Below are positions 15,115 to 22,519 of a DNA stretch of 31,732 nucleotides, in pieces. How positions within the stretch are numbered: the stretch's first letter is position 1; the number at the start of each line of letters is the position of its first letter. A program made the position numbers and the translations under genes. This DNA comes from a virus. The DNA is taken from positions 1 through 31,732 of the IMG/VR virus record IMGVR_UViG_3300035670_000885; one strand, written 5' to 3'. The notes below the pieces were generated by a model. That model did no database searches. It saw nothing but the letters and a program-made list of their open reading frames with translations, and was not told the origin of the DNA.

Positions 15115-15663
15115 ATGGATGAGATCGACAAGATGCTGGCGCGACTGCCGGCAGACCTGGCGGCGCGCATCAGGCCGCGCGTTGTGCAGGAGGGCGACTG
15201 CCTGATCTGGACCGGCATGAGCAAGCACAAAACGCCCTCGCCGCGCATTTCCCAGACAAGGGCCGACGGCAAGCGCGTCGGCGTGTCGTTGCGGCGCGTG
15301 GTCTATCACGCGGCGAACAAGCGGCCCCTGCAGGGACAGGTCACCAGCAGCTGCGGTCATCCCTGCTGCGTGAACCCTGAGCATCTGATTGCCACCACGC
15401 ACGCGGGTGTGATGCGGATGGCAGTCAAACACGGCAAGATCAACCATGCGCGGCGCTCTGCGCTGGCGGCGGCAGCATCTCGCAAGTCCGTAAGCAAACT
15501 CACCGAGGCCGACGTTCTGCGGATTCGCGCGTCGTCAGAGCCGGCGCGCGTGCTGGCAGAGCAGTTTGGGGTCGACCGCTCAACGATCAACGGCATCCGT
15601 TCCGGCAGGCGGTGGCGTAACCTAGACGTGTGGTCCTCAGTTTTCTGGAGGCTCGCAGCATGA
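15115..15663 (+). CDS. HNH-fold protein with C-terminal HTH; first catalytic His substituted
   Basis: 182 residues from ATG 15115. Residues 76-93 (VTSSCGHPCCVNPEHLIA) align with the HNH_3 core: N87 and H90 are present, but the position of the first catalytic His, two residues before the first core Cys, is S78. Residues 128-167 form an HTH module (KLTEADVLRIRASSEPARVLAEQFGV, then STINGIRSGRRW), a common tail of phage HNH proteins. It is the first gene after the rightward promoter. It may be an active endonuclease using another His (H82), or a DNA-binding regulator derived from one. Its GC content equals its neighbours, unlike the other HNH gene. Confidence 0.7.
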   Translation: MDEIDKMLARLPADLAARIRPRVVQEGDCLIWTGMSKHKTPSPRISQTRADGKRVGVSLRRVVYHAANKRPLQGQVTSSCGHPCCVNPEHLIATTHAGVMRMAVKHGKINHARRSALAAAASRKSVSKLTEADVLRIRASSEPARVLAEQFGVDRSTINGIRSGRRWRNLDVWSSVFWRLAA

Positions 15664-15947
15664 GCGGCGGCAGCATGAATTACATCTACTCCAAGCTGGA
15701 GTACGAGGCGAATTTTCGTCAGGACACACCAGAGCGCAGGGCGTTTGCCAAGCACTTGGAACTGGTGATCAAAGCCTTGCACGACATCGAGTGGGTCGAT
15801 TCTGGCGACTACGGTCCCGGTGATGAGAACAAGGCGATCCGCGCATGCCTGGGCGATGCGGTGATGCTGGCCGCAGTGCTGGAGGCGGCGAAAGAGGCGG
15901 TGGCGACGCTGCAGGCCGAGATCGACAGGGCGGAGGCGAAGCGATGA
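15660..15947 (+). CDS. Conserved small phage protein (SGGSMNYIYSKLEY type)
   Basis: 95 residues from ATG 15660, overlapping the upstream TGA; GGAGG lies upstream. The N-terminal SGGSMNYIYSKLEYEANF and the segment KALHDIEWVDSGDYGPGDE are known to me from uncharacterised phage proteins. The C-terminal third is a helical Ala/Glu-rich segment. It lies in the replication operon. Function is unknown. Confidence 0.7.
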   Translation: MSGGSMNYIYSKLEYEANFRQDTPERRAFAKHLELVIKALHDIEWVDSGDYGPGDENKAIRACLGDAVMLAAVLEAAKEAVATLQAEIDRAEAKR

Positions 15948-16432
15948 GAGGCCGTCGCACGCTACGCGAGGTGATGACCGATCACCAGCGCACCGAGGAC
16001 ACGCTGGCGGCCCTGTGGGGCAAGCCTCGACGGGAACTGCCGATCCCGCCAGAGCCGAAGAAACGCGCCAAGCGCGAACCGCAGCCGGCAGAACAGCGCG
16101 AGCCGTCAGAAGCCGAGATCCTGAGAGCCATCATCCAACTGCTGCACCGTCACCCGCGCGTGGCGCAGTGCTGGAGGCAGAACAGCGGGACGTTTCAGGA
16201 GCGCAACCGGGACGGCAGCGTGCGGTATATCCGCGCCAACACCCAGCGCGGCATGAGCGACATCATGGGCGTGCTGAAGGACGGTCGTACGCTGGCCATC
16301 GAGGTGAAGAGCCGCACCGGGCGCATGAGGCCCGGACAGGAGGAGTTTCTGCAGACCATCCGGCAGGCCGGGGGCGTGGCTGGGGTTTGCCGCAGTGTCG
16401 AGGATGCCGTCAAGCTGCTGGAGGACGCATGA
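15944..16432 (+). CDS. VRR-NUC domain nuclease
   Basis: 162 residues from ATG 15944, overlapping the previous TGA. A basic, Pro-rich N-terminus (1-55) precedes a VRR-NUC domain. The motif QNSGTF is followed by GMSDIMGVLKDGRTLAIEVKS (D106, E120, K122), the PD-(D/E)XK-like active site, then GQEEFLQTIRQAGGVAGVCRS. Such phage nucleases are linked to replication and recombination, possibly resolving branched DNA. The location beside the primase-helicase fits that. The gene overlaps the next by ATGA. Confidence 0.85.
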   Translation: MRGRRTLREVMTDHQRTEDTLAALWGKPRRELPIPPEPKKRAKREPQPAEQREPSEAEILRAIIQLLHRHPRVAQCWRQNSGTFQERNRDGSVRYIRANTQRGMSDIMGVLKDGRTLAIEVKSRTGRMRPGQEEFLQTIRQAGGVAGVCRSVEDAVKLLEDA

Positions 16433-16917
16433 GAAAACGCTCCACCTACCGCCCGCGCGGCATCAACCCAACCGCGCATCTCGTCGCCATCCACGGCGCA
16501 GCCCTACTCAGCAAAGACGACCGCACGGTCTGGGCGCTGGAACTGCGCGGCGCCCTTGACGCAGTGCGCGAGGCGCGGGCCACGCGCCAGCACTGGGATA
16601 CGATCTTCGACAGCGTGAACCTCGCCGAGGAACTCACACGCATGGGTCTGGCATCGGATCCGTCAGGCGTGATCCGTGACGCTCAGCAAGCGTGCGCGGA
16701 CATCATCCAGCGGATGCAGACCACCGGCACGCGGGCGGCGCGGGCGGGCGAACTGGCAGCGCTCTGGGACCTGGAGGCGGCGATGATCGACATCCTAGCC
16801 ACAGTGACCCACGCGGAGCGGTTTCGCGCCGAGGAGCGCATTCGGGCTCGGACGCGGGCGGCGTTAGCTGGGGGGATTCCGGGGGCTATCGTCGTCGAAT
16901 ATCGGGAGACAGCATGA
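16429..16917 (+). CDS. Replication-operon protein, RKRSTYRPRG family
   Basis: 162 residues from ATG 16429. The highly basic start MRKRSTYRPRGINPTAHLV is typical of an uncharacterised phage family (often MRKRSKYRPRG). The body is helical with no catalytic motif. Overlaps with the nuclease upstream and the primase-helicase downstream (ATGA at both ends) suggest coordinated expression and a possible role as a replication accessory or sensor. That role is inferred. Confidence 0.7.
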   Translation: MRKRSTYRPRGINPTAHLVAIHGAALLSKDDRTVWALELRGALDAVREARATRQHWDTIFDSVNLAEELTRMGLASDPSGVIRDAQQACADIIQRMQTTGTRAARAGELAALWDLEAAMIDILATVTHAERFRAEERIRARTRAALAGGIPGAIVVEYRETA

Positions 16918-19250
16918 CAACGAAACTCGACTTCACCGCACTCGCGCAGCGCCTGCTGATCTCTGCCGACACCCTCGTTCCCCAGTGGCTGCGCGACGGG
17001 CGCCGGCGGGGCCATGAGTGGGTCTGTGGCGACCTGGCGGGCGGCGAGGGCGATTCCTGCTCCGTCAACCTTCTGTCCGGCCGGTGGGCCGATTTCGCGA
17101 CCAGCGAACGCGGCGGGGATCTCATCAGCTTGTACGCCGCGATCCACGAGATCACGATGGGCGAAGCCTACCGCGAACTCAGCGACGAGGCGCCCGCCAG
17201 CGACGTGCCCGCCAAGCCTCCGCGCCCAGTGAAACCGCAGCGCGCGGTGATCACGCCAGTGCCCGCAGAGTCTGCCGATTACGACTGCATCCATCCCGTG
17301 CTCGGCGCGCCAAGCCAGCGCTGGACGTATTACGACGGCAACGGGGACGTGCTCGGGTACGTCGCCAGATACGACCCGCCCGACAGCCGTAAGCAGATTA
17401 TCCCGTGGACTTTCGCGGACGACGGCTGGGGCATGGGCCAGTGGCCGGCACCTCGACCGCTCTACCGCCTTCAGGAACTGGAGGCCCGCCACACTGACCC
17501 GGTGCTGATCGTCGAGGGCGAGAAAGCCGCAGACGCAGCGGCAGCGCTGGCAGGCTCGCCTTACGTCTCAACAACGTGGCCCGGTGGTGCGCAGGCACTG
17601 GGGCGGGCTGACTGGCGAGCGCTGCGCGGGCGCAGGGTGCTGCTGTGGCCCGATGCGGACGAGGCGGGCATCGCGGCCATGCAGCGGCTGGGCGAGATCC
17701 TGGCGCCGATCGCCAGCGAGATCAAAATCATCGACGTCAGCGGTCAGCCCGAGGGCTGGGACTGCGCGGACAGCGGCTGGACCCGATGGACGGCTGCGCG
17801 GTCGTGGATCGCGCCGAGAACGAGTGTGCTGCGCGGCCCAGAACCGCCGGCACCGCCACTGGGGCCGAAGCCCGAGGCGGCAGAAACGCAGGCCGCAGAG
17901 AAAGCCGTTCAGGCGCGGGACGTCTCGACGCTGGAGCCGTCGGAGTGGTACGCACGGTGGGCTTACATGATGCCCGATGACAGCTTCTTCGACCTGAAGG
18001 AGCGCACCGAAGTTTCCCGCGCTGCGTTCAGCGCGCTGTACCGCCATCAGCGCTGCACCTCGATCCATCCGGGTGCGAGCGGCGGGGCGCGACGGGTCGA
18101 TGCCGCAGTGAGTTTCGACGAGAACAGGTTAGCGATGGGCGCGAGGATTCTCGCGGGCGCAACCTACGCGCCGGGCGCCGCCAGTCTGTGCGAGCACCAA
18201 GGTCAGGTTTTCGGCAACAAATGGCGCGACGGCAGGCCGAAAATCCTCGACGCGATTGATCCGCAGCCGTGGCTCGATCACGTCGAGCGGCTGATTCCCG
18301 AGGAGTTCGAACGCAATCATCTGCTGGACGCGATGGCGTTCAAGGTCCAGAATCCCGGCGTGAAAATCAATCACGCGCTACTGATCGGTGGCGTGCAAGG
18401 CGCGGGCAAAGACAGCATGATCGCACCGCTCCTGTATGCGATCGGCGGCCAGCACAAACTGAATTGCGCGTCAGTTGAAACCGCAGAATTGCAGCAGCAG
18501 TGGGGATATTATCTCGAAAACGAGGTCATCATCTTCAACGAACTTCGGCAGTCCGAGGCAATTGACCGCAGGGCGCTGGAAAACAGGTTAAAGCCGATCC
18601 TTGCGGCGCCGCCAGAACTGCTGACCGTGCAGCGCAAGATGATGCATCCGATACAGGTGCGCAATCAGGCGCTGGTGCTGGCGATGACCAACTACCGGGA
18701 TGCTATTTCGATTCCGACAGAGGACCGGCGCTGGTTTGTCGTCTGGACGCATGCACCGAGGATGACGCAATCCGAGTCCGAGGAACTGTGGCGCTGGTTC
18801 CACGCGGGCGGGCTCCAGGCCGGGGCGCTGTATCTGCGGCGGCGGGATGTCTCGAAATTCTTGCCGGCAGCAACACCACCTTGGACGGAGGCGAAAAGCA
18901 TCATGGTGAACACCAGCAGATCCGCAGCCGAAGCGTGGCTCATCGAGCGCATCGAAAAGCGAATCGAGGAGTTCCGCTTGGGCCTGCTATCGGGCCCGTG
19001 GCAACCAGTGGTCGACCGCTTGCAGAATCAGGCGCCGACGCATATCCGGCTCAACCTGCAGGCGCTGCAGCATGCGTTGGCCGAGGCCGGGTGGACGGAT
19101 CTCGGCCTGTGCAAAAGCCGCACCTATCAGACTGCGCGCCATATCTGGGCGGCGCCAGACTGGAGCGGCAGCAAATCCGATGCACGGGACGCGACAGAGA
19201 CGCATCTGGCATCGAGGCCGGATGTTCGACCGTTCTATCGCGCCGGCTAA
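16914..19250 (+). CDS. Primase-helicase: TOPRIM domain plus superfamily 3-like ATPase
   Basis: 778 residues from ATG 16914; a longer frame upstream overlaps the previous gene and is rejected. Residues 35-75 look like a decayed primase zinc region (VCGDL...CSVNLLSGRWADFATSERGGDLISLYA) with only part of the cysteines. TOPRIM motifs are VLIVEGEKAADA (E201) and VLLWPDADEAG (D247, D249). The C-terminal ATPase has Walker A GGVQGAGKDS (492-501), Walker B VIIFNE (538-543) and a sensor region MTNYRDAISIPTEDRRWFVV (591-610). It should prime and unwind DNA at the phage fork. No separate polymerase is visible, so the host's is probably used. Confidence 0.85.
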   Translation: MTTKLDFTALAQRLLISADTLVPQWLRDGRRRGHEWVCGDLAGGEGDSCSVNLLSGRWADFATSERGGDLISLYAAIHEITMGEAYRELSDEAPASDVPAKPPRPVKPQRAVITPVPAESADYDCIHPVLGAPSQRWTYYDGNGDVLGYVARYDPPDSRKQIIPWTFADDGWGMGQWPAPRPLYRLQELEARHTDPVLIVEGEKAADAAAALAGSPYVSTTWPGGAQALGRADWRALRGRRVLLWPDADEAGIAAMQRLGEILAPIASEIKIIDVSGQPEGWDCADSGWTRWTAARSWIAPRTSVLRGPEPPAPPLGPKPEAAETQAAEKAVQARDVSTLEPSEWYARWAYMMPDDSFFDLKERTEVSRAAFSALYRHQRCTSIHPGASGGARRVDAAVSFDENRLAMGARILAGATYAPGAASLCEHQGQVFGNKWRDGRPKILDAIDPQPWLDHVERLIPEEFERNHLLDAMAFKVQNPGVKINHALLIGGVQGAGKDSMIAPLLYAIGGQHKLNCASVETAELQQQWGYYLENEVIIFNELRQSEAIDRRALENRLKPILAAPPELLTVQRKMMHPIQVRNQALVLAMTNYRDAISIPTEDRRWFVVWTHAPRMTQSESEELWRWFHAGGLQAGALYLRRRDVSKFLPAATPPWTEAKSIMVNTSRSAAEAWLIERIEKRIEEFRLGLLSGPWQPVVDRLQNQAPTHIRLNLQALQHALAEAGWTDLGLCKSRTYQTARHIWAAPDWSGSKSDARDATETHLASRPDVRPFYRAG

Positions 19251-19284
19251 AAAATAGCCCCGGAGAGCAAGCTCGATCCGGGGC
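19248..19284 (-). terminator. Intrinsic terminator of the leftward accessory operon
   Basis: Read on the - strand, GCCCCGGA (19277-19284) pairs with TCCGGGGC (19257-19264) around an inner GAGC/GCTC stem. It is followed by TATTTTTTA (19248-19256). This is a textbook rho-independent signal for - strand transcripts, placed just after the last - strand gene and overlapping the primase stop codon. Confidence 0.8.
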
Positions 19285-19287
19285 AAA

Positions 19288-19327
19288 CCGGCTCGCGCCG
19301 GAAGGAGGAGACAGCCGCCAAAGCGGC
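19288..19327. other. Two further hairpins between convergent operons
   Basis: CCGGC/GCCGG (19288-19301, loop TCGC) and GCCGC/GCGGC (19314-19327, loop CAAA) follow the terminator. AAGGAGGAGA at 19302-19311 looks like a strong + strand ribosome site, but no start codon follows at useful distance. With the terminator they make three tandem hairpins in an 84-base intergenic stretch. Confidence 0.4.
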
Positions 19328-19334
19328 ACGCGGA

Positions 19335-19397
19335 TTATAGATCGAGCGCCAAGGCGAGCAACAGCGCCAGCAGGATAGCCAGTCCGGCAAGGATCAT
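19335..19397 (-). CDS. 20-residue hydrophobic peptide
   Basis: The frame starts at ATG 19397 with GGAGG seven bases upstream, and the ATG overlaps the TGA of the preceding gene (ATGA). The peptide begins MILAGLAILL, continues as an uninterrupted Leu/Ala helix and ends in Asp-Leu. It is long enough to span a membrane once. It is the last gene before the leftward terminator. Small membrane toxins, holin-like peptides or regulators of host membrane proteins are possible roles; none is shown. Confidence 0.45.
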   Translation of the reverse strand: MILAGLAILLALLLALALDL

Positions 19398-19693
19398 TTC
19401 TCGGCCTCCTGCGGCGTTTTCGGGGCCTGCGGTGGCGTCTCGGGTGACCAGTCCATCATGGCATTCAGCGGCGCCTTGCGCCAGGATCCGAGCGCTGCGC
19501 GTACTGCGCGATCCTCCGCATCGTGCCAGACGGCCACGGGGCGACGGCTGAACAGCCCTCCGGCCATCATGCTGACAACGTGCTTCCAGCATTGGGCGGG
19601 CTCTAGGTCGGCAGCGCGAAACACCGCATCGGCAGCGGCGCGGGCGGTGGATAGCTGATCGGCAGACAGTTCAAGATTTTTGAACGTTAGCAC
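19394..19693 (-). CDS. Small early protein, unknown function
   Basis: 99 residues from a GTG at 19693 with GGAG seven bases upstream (reads LTFKNLELSADQL). The protein is helical (QLSTARAAADAVFRAADLEP) with a Trp-containing core and a Pro-rich tail (SPETPPQAPKTPQEAEK). No motif is recognised. It overlaps the upstream gene's end by 23 bases and the downstream peptide by 4. Confidence 0.6.
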   Translation of the reverse strand: MLTFKNLELSADQLSTARAAADAVFRAADLEPAQCWKHVVSMMAGGLFSRRPVAVWHDAEDRAVRAALGSWRKAPLNAMMDWSPETPPQAPKTPQEAEK

Positions 19694-20102
19694 GGCGAGG
19701 CTCCTTGACGTATTGGACGGCCAAACCGACCCACTGGCGATCAGCGACAACGCAGTGCAGGCGGCGATCGTCGAACAGCACCCAGTTTCCGGGGTAAAGC
19801 CGGACATCATCGTCGGACACCTGCAGGTGCAGCTGTCCTTGCAGCAGCCAGAACATGGCCCGGTAGGCGGGCTTTCGTCGGCCGCGCAGTGCTGGGGCCC
19901 CCTGCCAGTCGTCGCGGTGAGGCTCGACGCTGCGCATTTTCAGGCAGCAGTTCGACGGCAGATGCGGCCGATAGCCGGGGATCCCCGGCAGCAGGTCAGG
20001 CGTGAGGGTGTCCAGCGATTGCATGAACGACGCATCGGCACGCTTGTGCACTGCGCGCAGCAGGGCGGGGTCTGGGACTTGGTGGTCTACGGCTTCGATC
20101 AT
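19671..20102 (-). CDS. Candidate double-stranded beta-helix oxygenase-like protein
   Basis: 143 residues from ATG 20102, overlapping the previous TGA. A helical N-terminus (to about 35) is followed by a strand-rich part. HRD at 62-64 and H116 (DDRRLHCVVADRQWVG) are spaced as the HxD...H metal triad of Fe(II)/2-oxoglutarate oxygenases or cupins. YRAMFWLLQGQLHLQV and LYPGNWVLFDD read as barrel strands. If active it could hydroxylate a nucleobase or protein; no DNA-modification neighbours are seen. The fold call is from pattern only. Confidence 0.4.
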   Translation of the reverse strand: MIEAVDHQVPDPALLRAVHKRADASFMQSLDTLTPDLLPGIPGYRPHLPSNCCLKMRSVEPHRDDWQGAPALRGRRKPAYRAMFWLLQGQLHLQVSDDDVRLYPGNWVLFDDRRLHCVVADRQWVGLAVQYVKEPRRANVQKS

Positions 20103-20395
20103 GCGGCCTCCGTGGCGGCACGGCTCCGCATAAATATTGCCTCGGATCCCGCATACTGTGAAGTCTCGGAACAGAACTCTAAACCTGTGGCGGCCCTGAA
20201 ATATTCCACTGACTTTCTAGCCGCCTCCGCTTCTTCATTGGTTGCGTATCTGCAAGTTTCATAGGATGGCCAATGGATCAGACTTTCCCAATGAGATTCG
20301 GAAATTTTCCTTACCACGGAAAAAGGGTAGGGTTGCGGTCTTGTCATGCAATGAATGACCCACGGTTCAGCGTCGGGATTGATTGGTATTTGCAT
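20099..20395 (-). CDS. Small early protein, AT-richer than neighbours
   Basis: 98 residues from ATG 20395, with GAGGAG upstream. It has an N-terminal strand-rich segment (EPWVIHCMTRPQPYPFSVVRK) and a helix (NEEAEAARKSVEYFRAATGL). No family is recognised. Its GC is visibly lower than that of flanking genes, suggesting separate acquisition. It overlaps the downstream start by ATGA. Confidence 0.6.
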   Translation of the reverse strand: MQIPINPDAEPWVIHCMTRPQPYPFSVVRKISESHWESLIHWPSYETCRYATNEEAEAARKSVEYFRAATGLEFCSETSQYAGSEAIFMRSRAATEAA

Positions 20396-20406
20396 TGTCG
20401 TTCTCC

Positions 20407-20559
20407 TCAAAACAGAGCCGGCTCAATATCCGGCGGCGGCCCCGCAGGAACGCGCACAGGACGCGATCCAGGCGGGAGGCAGGGGTAATCCAGCAGGCGG
20501 GGCGGAAACGGCCACAGGGGCCGATTCTGGGGCTCTGGCGGGGTGTCAGCGGGGGTCAC
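20407..20559 (-). CDS. Proline-rich 50-residue protein
   Basis: The frame starts at GTG 20559, overlapping the TGA of the upstream gene (GTGA), and ends at 20407, eleven bases before the next ATG; its stop lies in that gene's ribosome site. About 17 of 50 residues are proline (PPEPQNRPLWPFPPRLLDY). It is probably unstructured. Exact fit between neighbours is the main support; function is unknown. Confidence 0.45.
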   Translation of the reverse strand: MTPADTPPEPQNRPLWPFPPRLLDYPCLPPGSRPVRVPAGPPPDIEPALF

Positions 20560-21251
20560 GCTTCCGTGCGCCCGTAGCGCTTGGCATTGCGCGCGGCGTT
20601 CGCATCGTGCGCGGCTTTGACGGCGGCATACAGCGGGTGCGAGGGGATAACGCGGATGCGGTCATTGTCAAAATAGTCGACCTGCGTATCGGTGTCGTTT
20701 TGCACGGCGAAGCACTCCCAGACCTTCGCGCTGAAGCCCTCGTAGCCGCGCCCGTAAATCGTGATCGTGCTTTCGGGATAACTGCGCAGGCCGCCGACGC
20801 TGTAAAACACCTTTTGCAGCTTCGCACCCTTCGCATCCTTGATCCCGTTCCAATAAAACAGCGGCGGATCCGTGATCACGCGCGCAGCCTCAGCGGTCTC
20901 GAAATCGGCGCGAGCTTTCGCGGCAGCGATGGCTTCGGCAGCGTCACGCTTGGCCACCAGTGCCGGCAGGTGCGAGACGTCATCGAGCACGTCGTCTAGC
21001 AGCTTGATCCCGATTCCGGGGGCGTCAATGCCGCATTGCTCGATGCCGCGCAACATGCGACCGTCGAACAGGATGACGTCGACTTCACAGTCATCGGCGC
21101 GGATCACGCGCATGATGCCGACGTTTTGCGCCGGCCGCATATTGACCGTGCCGCGCACAGCCACGATAGCGCCGGTGCCGTCAGTGTTGCCGTAGCCGGC
21201 ATTAAACCGCACCAGGCGGCCAACGTGGATCTTTTCGGGGGTCGTGGTCAT
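20556..21251 (-). CDS. Early protein, unknown function
   Basis: 231 residues from ATG 21251 with GGAGTAGACAGACC upstream; a start 14 codons upstream lacks a ribosome site. The N-terminal half looks like a small beta barrel (VGRLVRFNAGYGNTDGTGAIV and VNMRPAQNVGIMRVI). A charged helix (about 108-135) leads to a strand-rich C-terminal half (FYWNGIKDAKGAKLQKVFYSV). No catalytic motif is apparent. It is the largest protein of this - strand accessory region. Confidence 0.7.
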   Translation of the reverse strand: MTTTPEKIHVGRLVRFNAGYGNTDGTGAIVAVRGTVNMRPAQNVGIMRVIRADDCEVDVILFDGRMLRGIEQCGIDAPGIGIKLLDDVLDDVSHLPALVAKRDAAEAIAAAKARADFETAEAARVITDPPLFYWNGIKDAKGAKLQKVFYSVGGLRSYPESTITIYGRGYEGFSAKVWECFAVQNDTDTQVDYFDNDRIRVIPSHPLYAAVKAAHDANAARNAKRYGRTEA

Positions 21252-21275
21252 GGTCTGTCTACTCCTTCGGTTTTC

Positions 21276-21313
21276 TGCGCCACCGTGGCGCATCCCAGAA
21301 CCCCCGGCGGGGG
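21276..21313. other. Two hairpins in a small-gene spacer
   Basis: TGCGCCA/TGGCGCA (21276-21292, loop CCG) and CCCCC/GGGGG (21301-21313, loop GGC) lie between the 21251 start and the next upstream gene's stop. Neither is followed by a clear U-tract. They could slow transcription or protect mRNA ends. Confidence 0.45.
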
Positions 21314-21326
21314 CTCGGCGGATGCG

Positions 21327-21527
21327 TCATGGCATCCGTGCATAGAACCTACCATTGGCTTCGACAATCCTTCGGTCAGTGATTCCGCGCACTGGCGGGC
21401 ATCCGGCCAAACGAACATCGGCGCCTGCGCGCACTGCTGCGCGCTCCTGCGCAGTCAGGCCGGACACTCGGCGAGCGCCCCAATCAGAGCCCCAGCGGGT
21501 GCACGTGGCTTTCGTAGCGTATTGCAT
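21327..21527 (-). CDS. Small basic early protein
   Basis: 66 residues from ATG 21527, with GGAGCGAAGACC upstream. It is Arg/Ala/Gly-rich (WGARRVSGLTAQERAAVRAG) with a net positive charge that would allow nucleic-acid contact. No family is recognised. Confidence 0.55.
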   Translation of the reverse strand: MQYATKATCTRWGSDWGARRVSGLTAQERAAVRAGADVRLAGCPPVRGITDRRIVEANGRFYARMP

Positions 21528-21550
21528 GGTCTTCGCTCCAATCGTCAGTT

Positions 21551-21835
21551 TCAGGCGCGGCGGGCAGCATCGAGGCCCAGCAGATAGGCATGCATGCGGT
21601 TCATCAGGTCACGCGCGGGGATGTGGCCTGTGCTCAGGGGTGACGAAACGCCGCCGCCTTCGTTGACCATGCGGTGCAGTGCGAAGCCGCCGTAGGCGCG
21701 CGACAGGTGGAAGTTTCCGATCTGCGCACGCTGGCGGCCGTCAGCGTCCAGGACGTAAGGCTCTGCGGGCGAGTCGGTCTCGCGGTTGATGCGGGTAATT
21801 ACAGCTTGCAAGTGGGATACGGTAACGCGGTCCAT
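21551..21835 (-). CDS. Conserved small phage protein (IGNFHLSRAYGGFALHRM type)
   Basis: 94 residues from ATG 21835, with GGAGAGACAGACC upstream. The N-terminal helix VTVSHLQAVITRINRET and the core IGNFHLSRAYGGFALHRMVNEGGG match, from memory, a conserved family of uncharacterised proteins in phages of Gram-negative hosts. The C-terminus is helical. Function is unknown; it is an early accessory gene by position. Confidence 0.75.
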   Translation of the reverse strand: MDRVTVSHLQAVITRINRETDSPAEPYVLDADGRQRAQIGNFHLSRAYGGFALHRMVNEGGGVSSPLSTGHIPARDLMNRMHAYLLGLDAARRA

Positions 21836-21855
21836 GGTCTGTCTCTCCAGTGTGT

Positions 21856-21870
21856 GCCCCGGTGCGGGGC
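21856..21870. other. Spacer hairpin
   Basis: GCCCC (21856-21860) pairs with GGGGC (21866-21870) across a 5-base loop, in the 69-base spacer upstream of the gene at 21551-21835. Confidence 0.4.
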
Positions 21871-21904
21871 GGGTTCAGTGTCTTCGGGTAGGCTGACGGC
21901 AGGC

Positions 21905-21994
21905 TTACAGTCCAAGCGCCACCAGGGCGCCCAAAGCGAGCCCCAGCGCGATCGCGAACAGCGCATCGCGCAGGGTGAACGGGGTGTCGTGCAT
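21905..21994 (-). CDS. 29-residue membrane peptide
   Basis: Start ATG 21994 follows AGGAG by five bases, and its ATG overlaps the upstream TGA (TGATG). Residues 8-29 are one hydrophobic helix (LRDALFAIALGLALGALVAL). It is a second tiny membrane peptide in this operon, unrelated in sequence order to the 20-residue one. Function is unknown. Confidence 0.5.
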   Translation of the reverse strand: MHDTPFTLRDALFAIALGLALGALVALGL

Positions 21995-22227
21995 CACTGC
22001 TCCTCGCGCCGCGCTGCGGCATATGCGTCGCCGATCATGTCGGCCATCACCAAGCGGGCTCGGTATTCTGTTTCGTCGCGCCAAGCGGCGCCAATGATGC
22101 AAGCGTCGGCATCCTGCGGCTGTCCGTAGGCCGGGCAAACAGCCCAGCGCGGCGTGTGACGGTCGTCTCGCCACAGGGTCACGCCGCTATCGGCGTGCTC
22201 GTCTACAAGGGTCCAGGTGTCCATCAT
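21994..22227 (-). CDS. Small early protein
   Basis: 77 residues from ATG 22227 (or 22224), with AGGGG upstream. The start MMDTWTLVDEHADSGVTLWRD reads as short beta strands. A CPAYGQPQDADAC segment and a helical C-terminus (EYRARLVMADMIGDAYAAARR) follow. Two cysteines could bind metal only with a partner. ATG overlaps the previous TGA. Function is unknown. Confidence 0.65.
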   Translation of the reverse strand: MMDTWTLVDEHADSGVTLWRDDRHTPRWAVCPAYGQPQDADACIIGAAWRDETEYRARLVMADMIGDAYAAARREEQ

Positions 22228-22451
22228 GCAACCCCTGCGCGCCATTCCAAAATGGCGCGCTCAAGCCGGCACGAGTCCGGACTCGTTCCAAGCCGGAAGG
22301 ATCCTCCAGTCCGGCCGTCACCCCAACCGGACCAGTCCGGCACGGAGTCGCACCGGACCCATACATGCCCGATCCGGTCGACGTCGACCGAATGGGCGTT
22401 CGGGTAAAGGGTCCGGACCTGCGCAAGAAGTCCCTTATCTGTCAGTCTCAT
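22224..22451 (-). CDS. Small early protein encoded by palindrome-dense DNA
   Basis: 75 residues from ATG 22451 with GGAGATGAG upstream. The protein (RLTDKGLLAQVRTLYPNAHS, then Trp/Gly/Asp-rich) has no known motif. The DNA is unusual: two 16-bp perfect palindromes (22271-22286 and 22375-22390) and repeated CCGGAC/GTCCGG units. Confidence 0.6.
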   Translation of the reverse strand: MRLTDKGLLAQVRTLYPNAHSVDVDRIGHVWVRCDSVPDWSGWGDGRTGGSFRLGTSPDSCRLERAILEWRAGVA

Positions 22452-22469
22452 CGTCTCATCTCCAGGTGA

Positions 22470-22485
22470 GCCGGCATCGGCCGGC
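22470..22485. other. Spacer hairpin
   Basis: GCCGGC (22470-22475) and GCCGGC (22480-22485) pair across ATCG in the spacer upstream of the 22451 start. The far end of this spacer resembles the far end of the spacer at 21836-21904. Confidence 0.4.
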
Positions 22486-22519
22486 AGGGATAGTGTCGGG
22501 GGCGGGGCTGACGCGGGGC

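Noticed and set aside
19302-19311. Strong ribosome-site-like sequence as evidence for a + strand gene
   Set aside because: No start codon follows at a workable distance and the sequence lies among hairpins.
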